A DNA stretch of 64,000 bases from Anaerolineales bacterium (GCA_025808555.1 CP075526.1:2036712-2100711); one strand, 5' to 3'. Positions 32,321 through 41,354 are shown, numbered from the stretch's first letter. The notes: generated by a model not told the origin, from the letters alone. Made by a program: numbers and translations.

Positions 32321-33505
32321 CTATTTCTTCTTACTGGTGGGGACTGGACTTGTCAGCTCAGCGGGCAGGTGAGGCATATCAATGGCGGCCTCATCGCAAA
32401 AGAGCATAGCACGCTCTAAAACGTTGCGCAACTCGCGGATGTTACCCGGCCAGCTGTAGTTCATCAGCACCTGCATTGCCTTGTCGGTCACGTCTTGCAC
32501 GTTCAGGCCCATGCTGGAGTTGAAATGGTTGACGAAGAAGCCCACAAGTTCCGGAATGTCCTGCTTGCGCTCACGCAGGGCCGGCACCTTGAGTTGGAGG
32601 GTATTGAGGCGATACAGCAAGTCTTCGCGGAACTCGCCTTTGGCGATCATCTCCGGCAGATTGCGGTTGGAAGCTGAGACAAGCTGCACATCTACCTTGA
32701 TGAGCACGTTGCCACCCATGCGGCGAAAGGAGCGTTCTTCCAGGGCGCGCAACAACTTGGCTTGCATATCGGGCGCCATGGACGAGATCTCGTCGAGGAA
32801 GAGCACGCCATCATTGGCCTGCTCCATCAGGCCGATCTTCTTCTTGTCGGCGCCGGTGTAGGCGCCAGCTTCGTGCCCGAAGAGTTCGGACTCGATCATG
32901 GTGCTTTGGAAGGCGGCGCAGTTGATCGCCATGAAGGGCTTGTCTCGACGCGGGCCGATCTTGTGGATGTGCTTGGCCACCACTTCTTTGCCCACCCCCG
33001 TTTCACCCTGGATCAGGATCGAGACGCCCGCCTGAGCGCCGCGCTCGGCCTGCTGCAGGAGCGTCTTCATCTCCGGGCTGTTGCCGAGCACAAAATCGCC
33101 GTACTGGGTCTCGCGCAGGTGCAGCAGCTCGCGGCGCATGGCGACGATCTCGCCAGCGCGCTGCACAGATTTCTCCAGCCGTTTGAAATCGACCGGCTTT
33201 TGCAAAAAATCGTGTGCGCCGTTCTTCATGGCGTCAACGGCCATGTTGATGTCGCCGTTGCCGGTGATGACAAGCATCAACGGGCGCAGGGGCATGGAGA
33301 CGGTCTCCTCAAGCAGAGAAGTGCCCAGGCCGTCCGGCAACTGGACATCCATCAGCACGATGTCTGGGCTGTTTTGCTCCAGCAGCTGGCGGCCAGTCTT
33401 GAGATCGGCGGCTTCCAGCACTTCGTAGTCCTTCTTCTTTAGGAAGGCGGATACGTTGTCGCGGGCAGTTTTCTCGTCTTCGATCACCAACACGGTCAGG
33501 GTCAT
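32321..33505 (-). CDS. Sigma-54-dependent response regulator lacking a DNA-binding domain
   Basis: 394 residues. Receiver domain (about 1-120) with Asp53 in IVLMDVQLPDG and the switch Lys in FLQKPV. Then an AAA+ domain (about 140-380): Walker A GETGVGKE, the sigma-54 loop as GAYTGA instead of GAFTGA, Walker B GVLFLDEIS, arginine-finger region FREDLLYRLN and WPGNIRELRNVLERA. The protein stops about 20 residues after the AAA+ domain (ends TSKKK), so the usual Fis-type helix-turn-helix is missing. It should activate sigma-54 from solution, as H. pylori FlgR and chlamydial CtcC do. Cotranscribed with the kinase upstream. Confidence 0.93.
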   Translation of the reverse strand: MTLTVLVIEDEKTARDNVSAFLKKKDYEVLEAADLKTGRQLLEQNSPDIVLMDVQLPDGLGTSLLEETVSMPLRPLMLVITGNGDINMAVDAMKNGAHDFLQKPVDFKRLEKSVQRAGEIVAMRRELLHLRETQYGDFVLGNSPEMKTLLQQAERGAQAGVSILIQGETGVGKEVVAKHIHKIGPRRDKPFMAINCAAFQSTMIESELFGHEAGAYTGADKKKIGLMEQANDGVLFLDEISSMAPDMQAKLLRALEERSFRRMGGNVLIKVDVQLVSASNRNLPEMIAKGEFREDLLYRLNTLQLKVPALRERKQDIPELVGFFVNHFNSSMGLNVQDVTDKAMQVLMNYSWPGNIRELRNVLERAMLFCDEAAIDMPHLPAELTSPVPTSKKK

Positions 33506-33520
33506 AGTGTCGGGCTCCTT

Positions 33521-35428
33521 CTAGTTCTGGGCGATGGGCAAGAGCAGCTTGAACATCGTGCCGCCGGGGAAGCTCTCCAGCGAGATGTCGCCCTTGTGGG
33601 CCATGATGATGCGGCGTGTGATCGAGAGGCCCAGGCCTGTGCCCTCGCCGCCCTTGGTGGTGAAGAAGGCATCAAAGATACGGGCGCGCAGCTCCTCCGG
33701 CACACCGGGGCCATTGTCCGAGATCACCACTTCCACCATGTCATCGCCGGCGCGGCTGACGTTGAGGGCCAGCAGCCCGTTTTCCTGGTTACCCATGGCC
33801 TGCATGGCGTTGGTGAACAAGTTGGTGAAGACCTGTTCCAGCGCGTGGGCATCGCCCATGATAAGCGGTATGTCTTCGCTGATCTGCAAATGGTCTTTGA
33901 TGTTCTTGCGCTGCAGGCGCACGCGCCAGCGGGCCACCTGCTGACGGCAGAACTCGGCGATGTCCATTGGCTCGGGCTGGTGGGCGCGGCCGCGGGCCAC
34001 GCCCAGCATGGAGTGCATATAGCGCGCCAGGCGCTCGCAATCCTCCAGCATGGTACGCAGCTGCTCGTGCCCCGGGTCGTTCTCGGGCAGGCTCATCTGC
34101 ATCAATTGAAGCGAAGTGCTGATGTTGTTGAGCGGGTTTTGCATTTCGTGCGCAAAGATGGCGGCCACATCGCCCAACCAGGCGCGGTCGCTCATTTGCA
34201 GGGTTTGCAGGTGGAAGGCCTCGTGCTCGCTGAGGTCGCTGATGAGGATCGCCAGGCGGGTGATCTTGCCGTCAGGCGCAATGGGCGCCAGGCGCACCAG
34301 CGCCAAAAATTCCTGCCCGTCGCGGCGCAGCAGCTTGCGCTTGCCCAGCTCCATCACTTCGTTGGCCTGCAGGGCCAACTCCAGTTCGGGCAGCAGGGCA
34401 CGGGTGCTGATGAGCACCTCGTGCACCGGGCGCTGTAGCACCTCGGCCTGTGAATAGCCCAACATCGCCTCGGCGGCCATATTGAGCTCGGTCAGGCGCA
34501 GCGCCGTATCGGTGAAGAGCACGCCGTCTTGCATGTGCTCGCGCAAGGCGGTATTGACCCGGTCGCTCTCAGCCAGACGGCTGGCATCCCGCCGCCAGGT
34601 GCTGCTCATCTGGGCGTTCAGCGCCGCAGTGGCGGCGCTGGCGGCCAGGATCTGCAGCAGGGTCAGCAGTTCTTCGCTGGGGCGGGCGTCTTCGCCGGCG
34701 GCGGCCAACAGGCCGGCCTCCGGCTGGGTCAGGTCCAGCGGCGTGCTGGCCAGGTAGCTTAGTTTGCTGGCATGGGCGGAGCGTTGCAGTGTGGATTCAA
34801 TGCTGCGGCCGGGCTGCCAGACCTTGGGCACGCGCAGTGCGCCTTGCTCAGCGGAGTCAAGTTGGGTGGGGAAATCAACGCCGCTGCCGTGCACGGCCTG
34901 CACTTGCATTGCGCCGTCAGGGCCGGGCGTGTAGAGCACCAGGTGGCGGGCGCCAGTCAGCAGCGCGCCGGCCTGCAAAATTTGGCGGTACGCCGAGGCC
35001 AGTTCGGGCTGCTGGGCGGCCAGGCTGAGCAGGTGCAGCGCTTCCCAGCGCTGGCGATTGTCCTCGCCGGCCGGGGCGCTGGCGCCGATCTCGAAGCTGA
35101 GCGCCAGCCACTGGTCTGTGCCGTTAAGCGGGCTGATGGTGACCAGCACCGGCGTGTTCTGGCTGTTACGTTTGATGAGCGCGGTGGCTTGCTTGCCGCG
35201 CTCGTTCAGTTTGAGCTCCGGCAGCAGGGTGCTGACGTTGAGCTCGCTCAGCTCCTTGCGCGTGAAGGCGGTCAGCTCGGTAGCGGCCCCGTTAGAAAAC
35301 AAAATGCGCCCCGAGCGGGCGCTGGCGATCAGGGTGGGGTGCGGCAGTAGATCAAGCAGGGCATGAATTTCTTCGTTGCCCGCGCTGCGGCGTTTGAAGG
35401 GTGAGAGATCGCCAATGGTGAGTGTCAT
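33521..35428 (-). CDS. Soluble PAS-domain histidine kinase (NtrB-like)
   Basis: 635 residues, no membrane segment. PAS domain (about 20-115: LLDLLPHPTLIASARSGRIL), a GAF-like region (about 130-275), a second PAS (about 295-400: MQDGVLFTDTALRLTELN), HisKA with FAHEMQNPLNNISTSLQLM (His427), and HATPase_c (DNGPGVPEELRARIFDAFFT, GTGLGLSITRRII). The HEMQNPL box and overall plan resemble NtrB/ZraS kinases that pair with sigma-54 activators. It is encoded directly after rpoN (stop and start adjacent) and 15 bases before the activator, the likely partner. Confidence 0.92.
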   Translation of the reverse strand: MTLTIGDLSPFKRRSAGNEEIHALLDLLPHPTLIASARSGRILFSNGAATELTAFTRKELSELNVSTLLPELKLNERGKQATALIKRNSQNTPVLVTISPLNGTDQWLALSFEIGASAPAGEDNRQRWEALHLLSLAAQQPELASAYRQILQAGALLTGARHLVLYTPGPDGAMQVQAVHGSGVDFPTQLDSAEQGALRVPKVWQPGRSIESTLQRSAHASKLSYLASTPLDLTQPEAGLLAAAGEDARPSEELLTLLQILAASAATAALNAQMSSTWRRDASRLAESDRVNTALREHMQDGVLFTDTALRLTELNMAAEAMLGYSQAEVLQRPVHEVLISTRALLPELELALQANEVMELGKRKLLRRDGQEFLALVRLAPIAPDGKITRLAILISDLSEHEAFHLQTLQMSDRAWLGDVAAIFAHEMQNPLNNISTSLQLMQMSLPENDPGHEQLRTMLEDCERLARYMHSMLGVARGRAHQPEPMDIAEFCRQQVARWRVRLQRKNIKDHLQISEDIPLIMGDAHALEQVFTNLFTNAMQAMGNQENGLLALNVSRAGDDMVEVVISDNGPGVPEELRARIFDAFFTTKGGEGTGLGLSITRRIIMAHKGDISLESFPGGTMFKLLLPIAQN

Positions 35429-36838
35429 TTAGCCAACCGCCTGCGGTTTGCGCAAATGCGCCGGCAGGATGCCCTCCATTGTGCGATATTTTGCGACGGT
35501 GCGCCGCGCAACTTCGTAGCCTTCTTTTGCCAGTAGCTTGGCCAGCGTGGTGTCGCTCAGCGGCTTGCGCTCGTCTTTCACGATCTTCTTCAAGGCGGTG
35601 CGGATGTGCAGGCTGCGGTCGAAGAACTGCGCCAGCGGCACGATCTTGCCCGAGGGTAGCTCGACCGACTTGCCGGACACGGCCCGCGAGACGGTCGACT
35701 CGTGCACGCCCAGCTCATCAGCGATCGTGGCGCGGGTGAACGGGCGCAAGTGTGCGTCGCCGCCCAGGATGAACTGGCGCTGCACCACGGCCAGCACCTG
35801 CATCAGGCGCACGATGGCTTGGTTGCGCTGGGCCAGGCACTTGATGAGCAAATTGGCCTGCTCGAGATCGATCTTCCATTGGTCAGACTTGTCTTCGGGT
35901 GCCTCTTGCAGCGCCTGCTGAAAGAGCGGGTTCACGCGCAGCACGCCGCGCAGCGGCCAGGTGACTTCCACTACCAGGCGGCCGTCTTCCTGCTGCTTGA
36001 TGATGAGATCGGGGCGCTGGTATACGGCCGGGGCGCCGGTGGTCGGCGTGCGCAGGCTGCCCCAGTGAGCGCGGGCGGGGAACGGGTTCAGGTTGGCGGC
36101 GATGAACTCAGCCACTTGCTGGGCCTTGGCCTTGCTCACACCGAGCAGACTGCCGAGTTCGGCGTATTGCTTCTTGCTCAGAGCGCCCAAGCCTTCGGTG
36201 ATGGCGCGGGCGCACAGGTCGAAGTTGGGGACCTGCTCGCCCAGGACGCGCAGTTGGGTCAGCATGGCTTCGCTGGTGGAGCTTGCGCCGACGCCGATAG
36301 GCTCCGCCATCATGATTATGCGCGCAACTTCTTCCACGTCCGTGACCGGTACGTGGTGGTAACGGGCGACTTCTAGCAGCGGCACAGTCAGCAGGCCGTC
36401 ATCGTCGAGGCTGGTCAGCAGGTGAGCGGCAATCTCTTGTTCTTTGGCGGTCAGCTCGCCGGCGATCTGGCGTAGCACAAAGCCAGCCAGATCTTCCGGC
36501 TGGGCGGCGTTGAAATCTTCGGGCAGCTCTTCGCCGCTGCGGGCGCTGCGGCCAAAGCCATCTTCGGGCGGGGCGATGAAGACCACCGGCTCGTCGCCCT
36601 TGGCGCTGTCAATGGAGACGCACGCGCCGCAGCGGGCGCCGGGGCGCAGCAAGCGGCCGCAGCTTGGGCAGTGGCGGCCTTCGAGCAACTCGAGGGCCGG
36701 GTTGGCGGCGAGGGCCGATTCGATCTTCTGGTTCAATTCTTGCAAGTTAAGCCCAAGCAGGCTCATGGTTTGAGCCAGGTGGGCGGTGGCTTGCGGGCGC
36801 TGGGAAGGGCCCTGGCGCAGAATAGGAGTGAAGGCCAT
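35429..36838 (-). CDS. rpoN: RNA polymerase sigma-54 factor RpoN with inserted zinc ribbon
   Basis: 469 residues. Region I is recognisable (AHLAQTMSLLGLNLQELNQKI). It is followed by an unusual four-cysteine knuckle CPSCGRLL...CGAC (Cys57, 60, 70, 73) of zinc-ribbon type before the core-binding domain. The C-terminal DNA-binding part has the helix-turn-helix IADELGVHESTVSRAVSGKS and the RpoN box ARRTVAKYRT (444-453; canonical last residue is Glu). It directs RNA polymerase to -24/-12 promoters and needs an AAA+ activator, encoded two genes downstream. CAGGAG and a TATAAT box lie upstream. Confidence 0.95.
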   Translation of the reverse strand: MAFTPILRQGPSQRPQATAHLAQTMSLLGLNLQELNQKIESALAANPALELLEGRHCPSCGRLLRPGARCGACVSIDSAKGDEPVVFIAPPEDGFGRSARSGEELPEDFNAAQPEDLAGFVLRQIAGELTAKEQEIAAHLLTSLDDDGLLTVPLLEVARYHHVPVTDVEEVARIIMMAEPIGVGASSTSEAMLTQLRVLGEQVPNFDLCARAITEGLGALSKKQYAELGSLLGVSKAKAQQVAEFIAANLNPFPARAHWGSLRTPTTGAPAVYQRPDLIIKQQEDGRLVVEVTWPLRGVLRVNPLFQQALQEAPEDKSDQWKIDLEQANLLIKCLAQRNQAIVRLMQVLAVVQRQFILGGDAHLRPFTRATIADELGVHESTVSRAVSGKSVELPSGKIVPLAQFFDRSLHIRTALKKIVKDERKPLSDTTLAKLLAKEGYEVARRTVAKYRTMEGILPAHLRKPQAVG

Positions 36839-36858
36839 TTTGTGCTCCTGAGGCGTGG

Positions 36859-36864
36859 ATTATA
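36859..36864 (-). promoter_or_regulatory. -10 box of the rpoN operon
   Basis: TATAAT on minus, 20 bases before the rpoN ATG; a weak TTGCAT lies 17 bases upstream. So the sigma-54 operon itself looks sigma-70-driven. Confidence 0.5.
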
Positions 36865-37114
36865 GGGATACGCCCTGAAAGATGCAAGTTCTATGCCAGG
36901 CGAATTGCGGTCGAGATCCACACGCGTGGGCGTTGCTACTCGGCTAGGTCTTTATCAGTTGGCCGCCAAAAAAGCCAAACGGCGCATCAACCCATCGGTT
37001 GACCGAAGAGTCCATCGCTCGATAACCCAAATTCAATCTTCCTGCCGGTTACTTTTCCCGGCCCGGACGCTATCCTGTTGACAGCCTAAAAGTCAGAAAC
37101 AACAGGAGGTTGTT
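36865..37114. other. Intergenic region between rpoN and the ABC exporter cluster
   Basis: 250 bases with no credible gene. It holds the upstream part of the rpoN promoter, and on plus a possible promoter (TTACTT 37049-37054, TATCCT 37071-37076) before the AGGAGG site of the gene at 37115. Confidence 0.5.
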
Positions 37115-37474
37115 ATGAAGAAGGAAACAATTTGGGAGCACGAACGAAGATTAACGGGGGTGGTTATGGTGCTCATGGGCGCTATCTTCCTCTTGGGGAC
37201 GTCCGGCATCACCATCGCAGGGCGCAGTCCCTGGATGCTGGTGGGCGTGATCCCCATTTACTGGATCGGCGTCTCGGCATACAGGAGCTACAAGGAAGAA
37301 GGTCGTCTCACCCGCCGTGTCCTCAGCATTGCCGTTTACGCCCTGATACCCTTCGCCTACATCGCCGCGCTGGCGCTGGGATACAGCGTCTCACGCCTGT
37401 GGCCTCTGGGCATCATCGTCGTTGGCATTTCATTCCTCTTGTTGGGCGGTAAGCCCTCTAGAAGGAGTGGTTAA
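37115..37474 (+). CDS. Small membrane protein of an ABC/two-component cluster
   Basis: 119 residues with four hydrophobic segments (about 12-33, 37-55, 70-90, 93-112), charged N-terminus KKETIWEHERR and basic C-terminus. A strong AGGAGG supports the start. First gene of a co-directed run with an ABC exporter and sensor pair; its stop overlaps the next start (TAATG). No family recognised. Confidence 0.75.
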   Translation: MKKETIWEHERRLTGVVMVLMGAIFLLGTSGITIAGRSPWMLVGVIPIYWIGVSAYRSYKEEGRLTRRVLSIAVYALIPFAYIAALALGYSVSRLWPLGIIVVGISFLLLGGKPSRRSG

Positions 37475-37698
37475 TGAACAAACAGAAGCACAGTTGCATA
37501 CAAATGCAACTGGAGGAAGCCAAGCTGAAAAGCGGCCGCTACAACGCCGACTTCGCTTTGCAGAGCTCTACTCTGACTGGCCGGGGCAGGGATCTGCTGG
37601 AGAGGTTTCGCAGCACGGCCGTTCGCCTGGGTGGGGACTTCAACACGCCCACAACGAACAGCCTGGGTGTGGCCGGCCTGCGCAATGAGCTGGACTGA
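37474..37698 (+). CDS. Short soluble protein of unknown function
   Basis: 74 residues, overlapping the previous gene by one base and preceded by AAGGAG, so it is likely real. It is polar, with a helical middle (GRGRDLLERFRSTAVRLGG) and no motif I recognise. It precedes the ABC ATPase gene by 56 bases. Confidence 0.6.
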   Translation: MNKQKHSCIQMQLEEAKLKSGRYNADFALQSSTLTGRGRDLLERFRSTAVRLGGDFNTPTTNSLGVAGLRNELD

Positions 37699-37754
37699 GC
37701 TTGCCCCTCAACTTGCCGTAAAAAGCAAATAGAGATGGAGCTTGAAAGGAAAAT

Positions 37755-38669
37755 ATGGTGACAAAAGTTATCGAAGTACGAAATCTACACAAGATTTACG
37801 ACGGAGTTGCGGCGGCGGATGATGTTTCCTTCGACGTGAATGAAGGCGAGATCTTTGGCATCATCGGACCAAATGGGGCCGGCAAGACAACGACGATCGA
37901 GGCAGTCATCGGGCTGCGCAAACCAGATGGAGGAAGCATCTCGGTGCTCGGTCTGGACCCGCAAACCGCAGTACACCAGCTGGGCAACCGCATTGGCACT
38001 CAGCTGCAACAAGCAGCGCTGCCCGACCGGATGAAGGTATGGGAGGCGCTGGACTTGTACGCCTCCTTCTACGAAAAGACGGTCGCCTGGGAACCGTTGC
38101 TACGGCAATGGGGCCTGGCCGAGAAGCGGAACACTCAGTTCGGCGGCCTTTCCGGTGGGCAGAAGCAGCGCCTGTTCATTTCGCTGGCCTTGCTCAACGA
38201 CCCGGAAATCGTCTTCCTGGACGAGTTGACAACAGGGCTGGACCCTCAGGCTCGCCGGGCAACCTGGGACCTGATCCGCTCCATCCGCGAGCAGGGCAAG
38301 ACCGTTGTGTTGATCACCCATTTTATGGATGAGGTTGAAGCGCTGGCAGACCGGGTGGCCGTAATTGACCACGGTCGCATCATCGCCCTGGACACCCCCG
38401 GTAGTCTGATTGCCAGCCTGGACAAGGAGACGAAGGTTATCTTCTCAGTTCCCAACGGTTTTCAAGCGGCGCGGCTGGAAAGCCTGAGCGGCGTCAACGC
38501 GGTGAACCAGCATGACCGGCAGATCACCGTCAGCGGCAGTGGGCCATTGCTGGCCAAGGTGGCCGCCGCGCTGGCCCAAGACAACATCGCCCCGGCAGAC
38601 CTGCGCGTGCAGCAAGCCAATCTGGAGGATGTGTTCCTCGCATTGACCGGGCGAATGATCAGAAACTGA
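37755..38669 (+). CDS. ABC-2 exporter ATP-binding protein
   Basis: 304 residues. Walker A GPNGAGKTT, Q loop, signature LSGGQKQR, Walker B IVFLDELTTGLDP and H-loop ITHFMDEVEALADR are all present. The C-terminal extension (about 220-304) is typical of CcmA/NatA-type exporters for drugs, peptides or lipids. It pairs with the permease encoded 37 bases downstream. Confidence 0.95.
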   Translation: MVTKVIEVRNLHKIYDGVAAADDVSFDVNEGEIFGIIGPNGAGKTTTIEAVIGLRKPDGGSISVLGLDPQTAVHQLGNRIGTQLQQAALPDRMKVWEALDLYASFYEKTVAWEPLLRQWGLAEKRNTQFGGLSGGQKQRLFISLALLNDPEIVFLDELTTGLDPQARRATWDLIRSIREQGKTVVLITHFMDEVEALADRVAVIDHGRIIALDTPGSLIASLDKETKVIFSVPNGFQAARLESLSGVNAVNQHDRQITVSGSGPLLAKVAAALAQDNIAPADLRVQQANLEDVFLALTGRMIRN

Positions 38670-38706
38670 GTGACGGTGATAGCACGCATATTCAAGGAGT
38701 TAGATC

Positions 38707-39444
38707 ATGAAGTCATTTCTCAAGCTCACCTACATAGAGTTGAAACTGCAGCTCCGCGAGCCGGTAGCCGTCTTCTTTACCCTTGCCTTCCCTGTGATGG
38801 TAATGGTTCTGTTCGGCTTCATCTTCGGCAACGAAGCCGAGGAGCTGCTTGGAGGCTACGGCCAGGTAGACCGCTCCGTGCCTGGGTACATCGGCATGGT
38901 TGTTGGCACCATGGGCCTGCTGAGCATTCCTACCAAGCTGGCCAATTATCGCGACCTCGGCATTCTGCGGAGGCTGCGTGCAACGCCCCTAGGCTCCGGC
39001 CCGGTGTTGTGGTCGCAAGTGGCGGCGCAAGTCTTGATGACAGCCGCAGGCATCCTCTTCCTCTTCATCGCCGGCCTGGCGATCTTCGACCTGCGCATCC
39101 CTAGCGGCAATCTGGCCATCGTTCCAGCCATCCTGCTGGGCGCCTTTAGCTTCTTCGCTGTGGGCTTCGTGCTGGCCGGCGTCATGCCATCCGCCAGGAC
39201 GGCACAGGCCGTGGGCATGGCTGTCTTCTACCCCATGCTGTTCCTCTCCGGTGCGGCGATGCCACGCTACATCATGCCTGAGCTGGTGCAGCAGGTCGCC
39301 GGATTCCTGCCGCTGACGCATGTCGTCATCCTGGTCGAAGATCTCTGGTTGAAGGGCGCCTGGAATTTTGTATCCGCGGCGGTGCTCGCAGTAGTCCTCA
39401 TGCTGGGCCTGGTGGTATCTCGTTTTACATTCCGCTGGGAGTGA
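38707..39444 (+). CDS. ABC-2 type permease
   Basis: 245 residues, six membrane helices in the ABC-2 arrangement: TYIELKLQLREPVAVFFTLAFPVMVMVLFGF, then RRLRATPLGSGPVLWSQVAAQVLM and a final VVSRFTFRWE. It forms the channel for the adjacent ATPase. The substrate is unknown; the linked two-component pair suggests an inducible efflux system for an envelope-active or toxic compound. Confidence 0.92.
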   Translation: MKSFLKLTYIELKLQLREPVAVFFTLAFPVMVMVLFGFIFGNEAEELLGGYGQVDRSVPGYIGMVVGTMGLLSIPTKLANYRDLGILRRLRATPLGSGPVLWSQVAAQVLMTAAGILFLFIAGLAIFDLRIPSGNLAIVPAILLGAFSFFAVGFVLAGVMPSARTAQAVGMAVFYPMLFLSGAAMPRYIMPELVQQVAGFLPLTHVVILVEDLWLKGAWNFVSAAVLAVVLMLGLVVSRFTFRWE

Positions 39445-39479
39445 TGGTACATTGGCAATGACTTTCACTGGCATGGACC

Positions 39480-40682
39480 ATGAACATTATGCACGAAGGA
39501 CAGAATGACGTCTGGGTGAAGTGGGGCTGGCTGTGGAAAGCACTTTTCTACGCCGCGGTCATCGTTTCCACCTGGCTGATGCTGCTGGACGATGACCGCA
39601 TGGCCCCGGCCTGGGCGGCGCTCTTGCTGACGGGGCTCTTGTTGCTCTGGCATTGGGGCGGCTTGAAGCTGGCCCACAGGAAGCCGGGCTTTTTGGGCAA
39701 TCCCCGCTTCATCGTTATCATTGGCGTCATCGTTCTCTGGTTCGCGTTGCTCAGAACATCACCTGCCTACTACTTCATGCTCTTCGGTCTGTTTGGTGAG
39801 GTTTTTCGCCATCTACCGCTCCGCTATGGTGTGGTTGCCGTACTGGTTCTGACGGGATTTATTGTTTACGAGCAGCTGGCGAATGCCGGCACGAATTTCT
39901 CGTTGACAAATCGCACCGTCTGGGTGTTCGTCTTTACGGCTCTGGGCGCCATCGTCCTTGGTGTGTGGATTACTGCCATTATTGGGCAGAGTACGCGGCG
40001 CCGGCAGCTGATTGAGCAGCTGGAAGCAACCCGGGCCGAGCTCGCTGCGGCGGAACGTCGCGCCGGGATTCTGGAGGAACGCCAGCGGCTGGCGCGGGAT
40101 ATTCACGATACGCTGGCCCAGGGCTTCACCAGTATCGTTATGAACCTGGAGGCGGCTGACCAGTCGCTGCCGGATGGGTTGGACTCCCTGCAAAAGCATC
40201 TCGACCGGGCGCGTGAGACAGCGCGGGCGAGTCTGGAACAGGCGCGCCGGGTGGTGCATGCTTTGCGGCCACAGCTACTGGTTCAGAGCTCACTACCGGA
40301 TGCCATCGAACGGACGGCCGCCCGATGGCGCGAGGAAACCGGCATCCCTCTGACCACGACCACCACCGGCGAGGCTGTCCCCTTGCATCCTGACATTGAA
40401 GTGACGCTGCTGCGAGCTGCTCAGGAAGCGCTGGCTAACATTCATAAGCATGCCCGGGCCACAGCCGCGCAGCTCACTCTTTCGTACTTCGATGATGCGG
40501 TTGTGCTGGACGTTAAGGACAACGGCGTATCTTTTGCCGGGGCAGCCGCGTCGCCGTTCTCCGGCGGTTTCGGCTTGCAGGCGATGCGCGAAAGGGCCGA
40601 GGGTTGTGGAGGCTCAGTGACCCTGGAAAGCGAACCTGGCGAAGGCACGACGGTTGTCGTTTCCATCCCGATTTATAGTTAA
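39480..40682 (+). CDS. DesK-type membrane histidine kinase
   Basis: 400 residues. Five or six membrane helices (about 20-170), a coiled coil, then a HisKA_3 domain with RQRLARDIHDTLAQGFTSIV (His209) and an HATPase_c domain (VTLLRAAQEALANIHKHARA, GGFGLQAMRERAEGCGG). This subfamily pairs with LuxR-type regulators, as encoded next. An alternative start lies at Met4 (39489). Probably senses membrane or drug stress and controls the ABC exporter upstream. Confidence 0.93.
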   Translation: MNIMHEGQNDVWVKWGWLWKALFYAAVIVSTWLMLLDDDRMAPAWAALLLTGLLLLWHWGGLKLAHRKPGFLGNPRFIVIIGVIVLWFALLRTSPAYYFMLFGLFGEVFRHLPLRYGVVAVLVLTGFIVYEQLANAGTNFSLTNRTVWVFVFTALGAIVLGVWITAIIGQSTRRRQLIEQLEATRAELAAAERRAGILEERQRLARDIHDTLAQGFTSIVMNLEAADQSLPDGLDSLQKHLDRARETARASLEQARRVVHALRPQLLVQSSLPDAIERTAARWREETGIPLTTTTTGEAVPLHPDIEVTLLRAAQEALANIHKHARATAAQLTLSYFDDAVVLDVKDNGVSFAGAAASPFSGGFGLQAMRERAEGCGGSVTLESEPGEGTTVVVSIPIYS

Positions 40683-40721
40683 GGAGACCATAGGCTACTC
40701 CGAGGCAGATTGATGATTGCT

Positions 40722-41354
40722 ATGGACAAGATCCGCATTTTGATTGCAGATGACCACCCGGTTGTCCGAGAGGGTCTGTTCGGGATGCTGGCTGGCCAGC
40801 CCGATTTTGAGGTCATAGGTATGGCGGCGGATGGTGACATGGCGGTTAAGATGCACGCTTCCCTTACCCCAGATGTCACCCTGATGGATCTACGAATGCC
40901 CGGCTTGGATGGCGTGGGGGCCATTAGAGCGATCAAAGCCCAACAGCCGTCATCCCGCATCATCGTCCTGACCACCTACGACACTGACGCTGATATCCTG
41001 CGCGCTATCGAGGCCGGGGCCACCAGCTATTTGTTGAAGGATGCGCCGCGCGAGGAACTGTTCCGCGCCATACGCGCCGCCAGGGGAGATTCCGTTCTGG
41101 CCCCGGCCGTAGCGGCGCGTCTCATGACACGCATGCGTGGCCCGGCGGAAGTGAGCTTGAGCGCCCGCGAGATTGAAGTGTTGCAGTTGGTGGCCAAAGG
41201 AAACAGCAACAAAGAAATCGGCAAGAGCCTACACATCAGTACAGCAACAGTTAAAACGCACTTAATTCATATCTACGGCAAGCTGGGCGTGGATGACCGC
41301 ACCGCGGCCGTGACGACAGCCCTGGAGAGCGGGATTATTAAGCTAGCTAGCTAG
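40722..41354 (+). CDS. NarL/LuxR-family response regulator
   Basis: 210 residues from Met at 40722 (MDKIRILIADDHPVV); an in-frame ATG at 40710 gives four extra residues. Receiver domain with phospho-acceptor Asp56 (VTLMDLRMPG) and Lys in YLLKDA; C-terminal LuxR helix-turn-helix SAREIEVLQLVAKGNSNKEIGKSL, TATVKTHLIHIYGKL. Partner of the DesK-type kinase encoded just before. Confidence 0.94.
   Translation: MDKIRILIADDHPVVREGLFGMLAGQPDFEVIGMAADGDMAVKMHASLTPDVTLMDLRMPGLDGVGAIRAIKAQQPSSRIIVLTTYDTDADILRAIEAGATSYLLKDAPREELFRAIRAARGDSVLAPAVAARLMTRMRGPAEVSLSAREIEVLQLVAKGNSNKEIGKSLHISTATVKTHLIHIYGKLGVDDRTAAVTTALESGIIKLAS

Noticed and set aside
36893-37081. A 62-codon plus-strand ORF between rpoN and the exporter cluster
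   Set aside because: No ribosome binding site, Arg/Ser-rich random-looking product, and it overlaps the likely promoter of the next gene.
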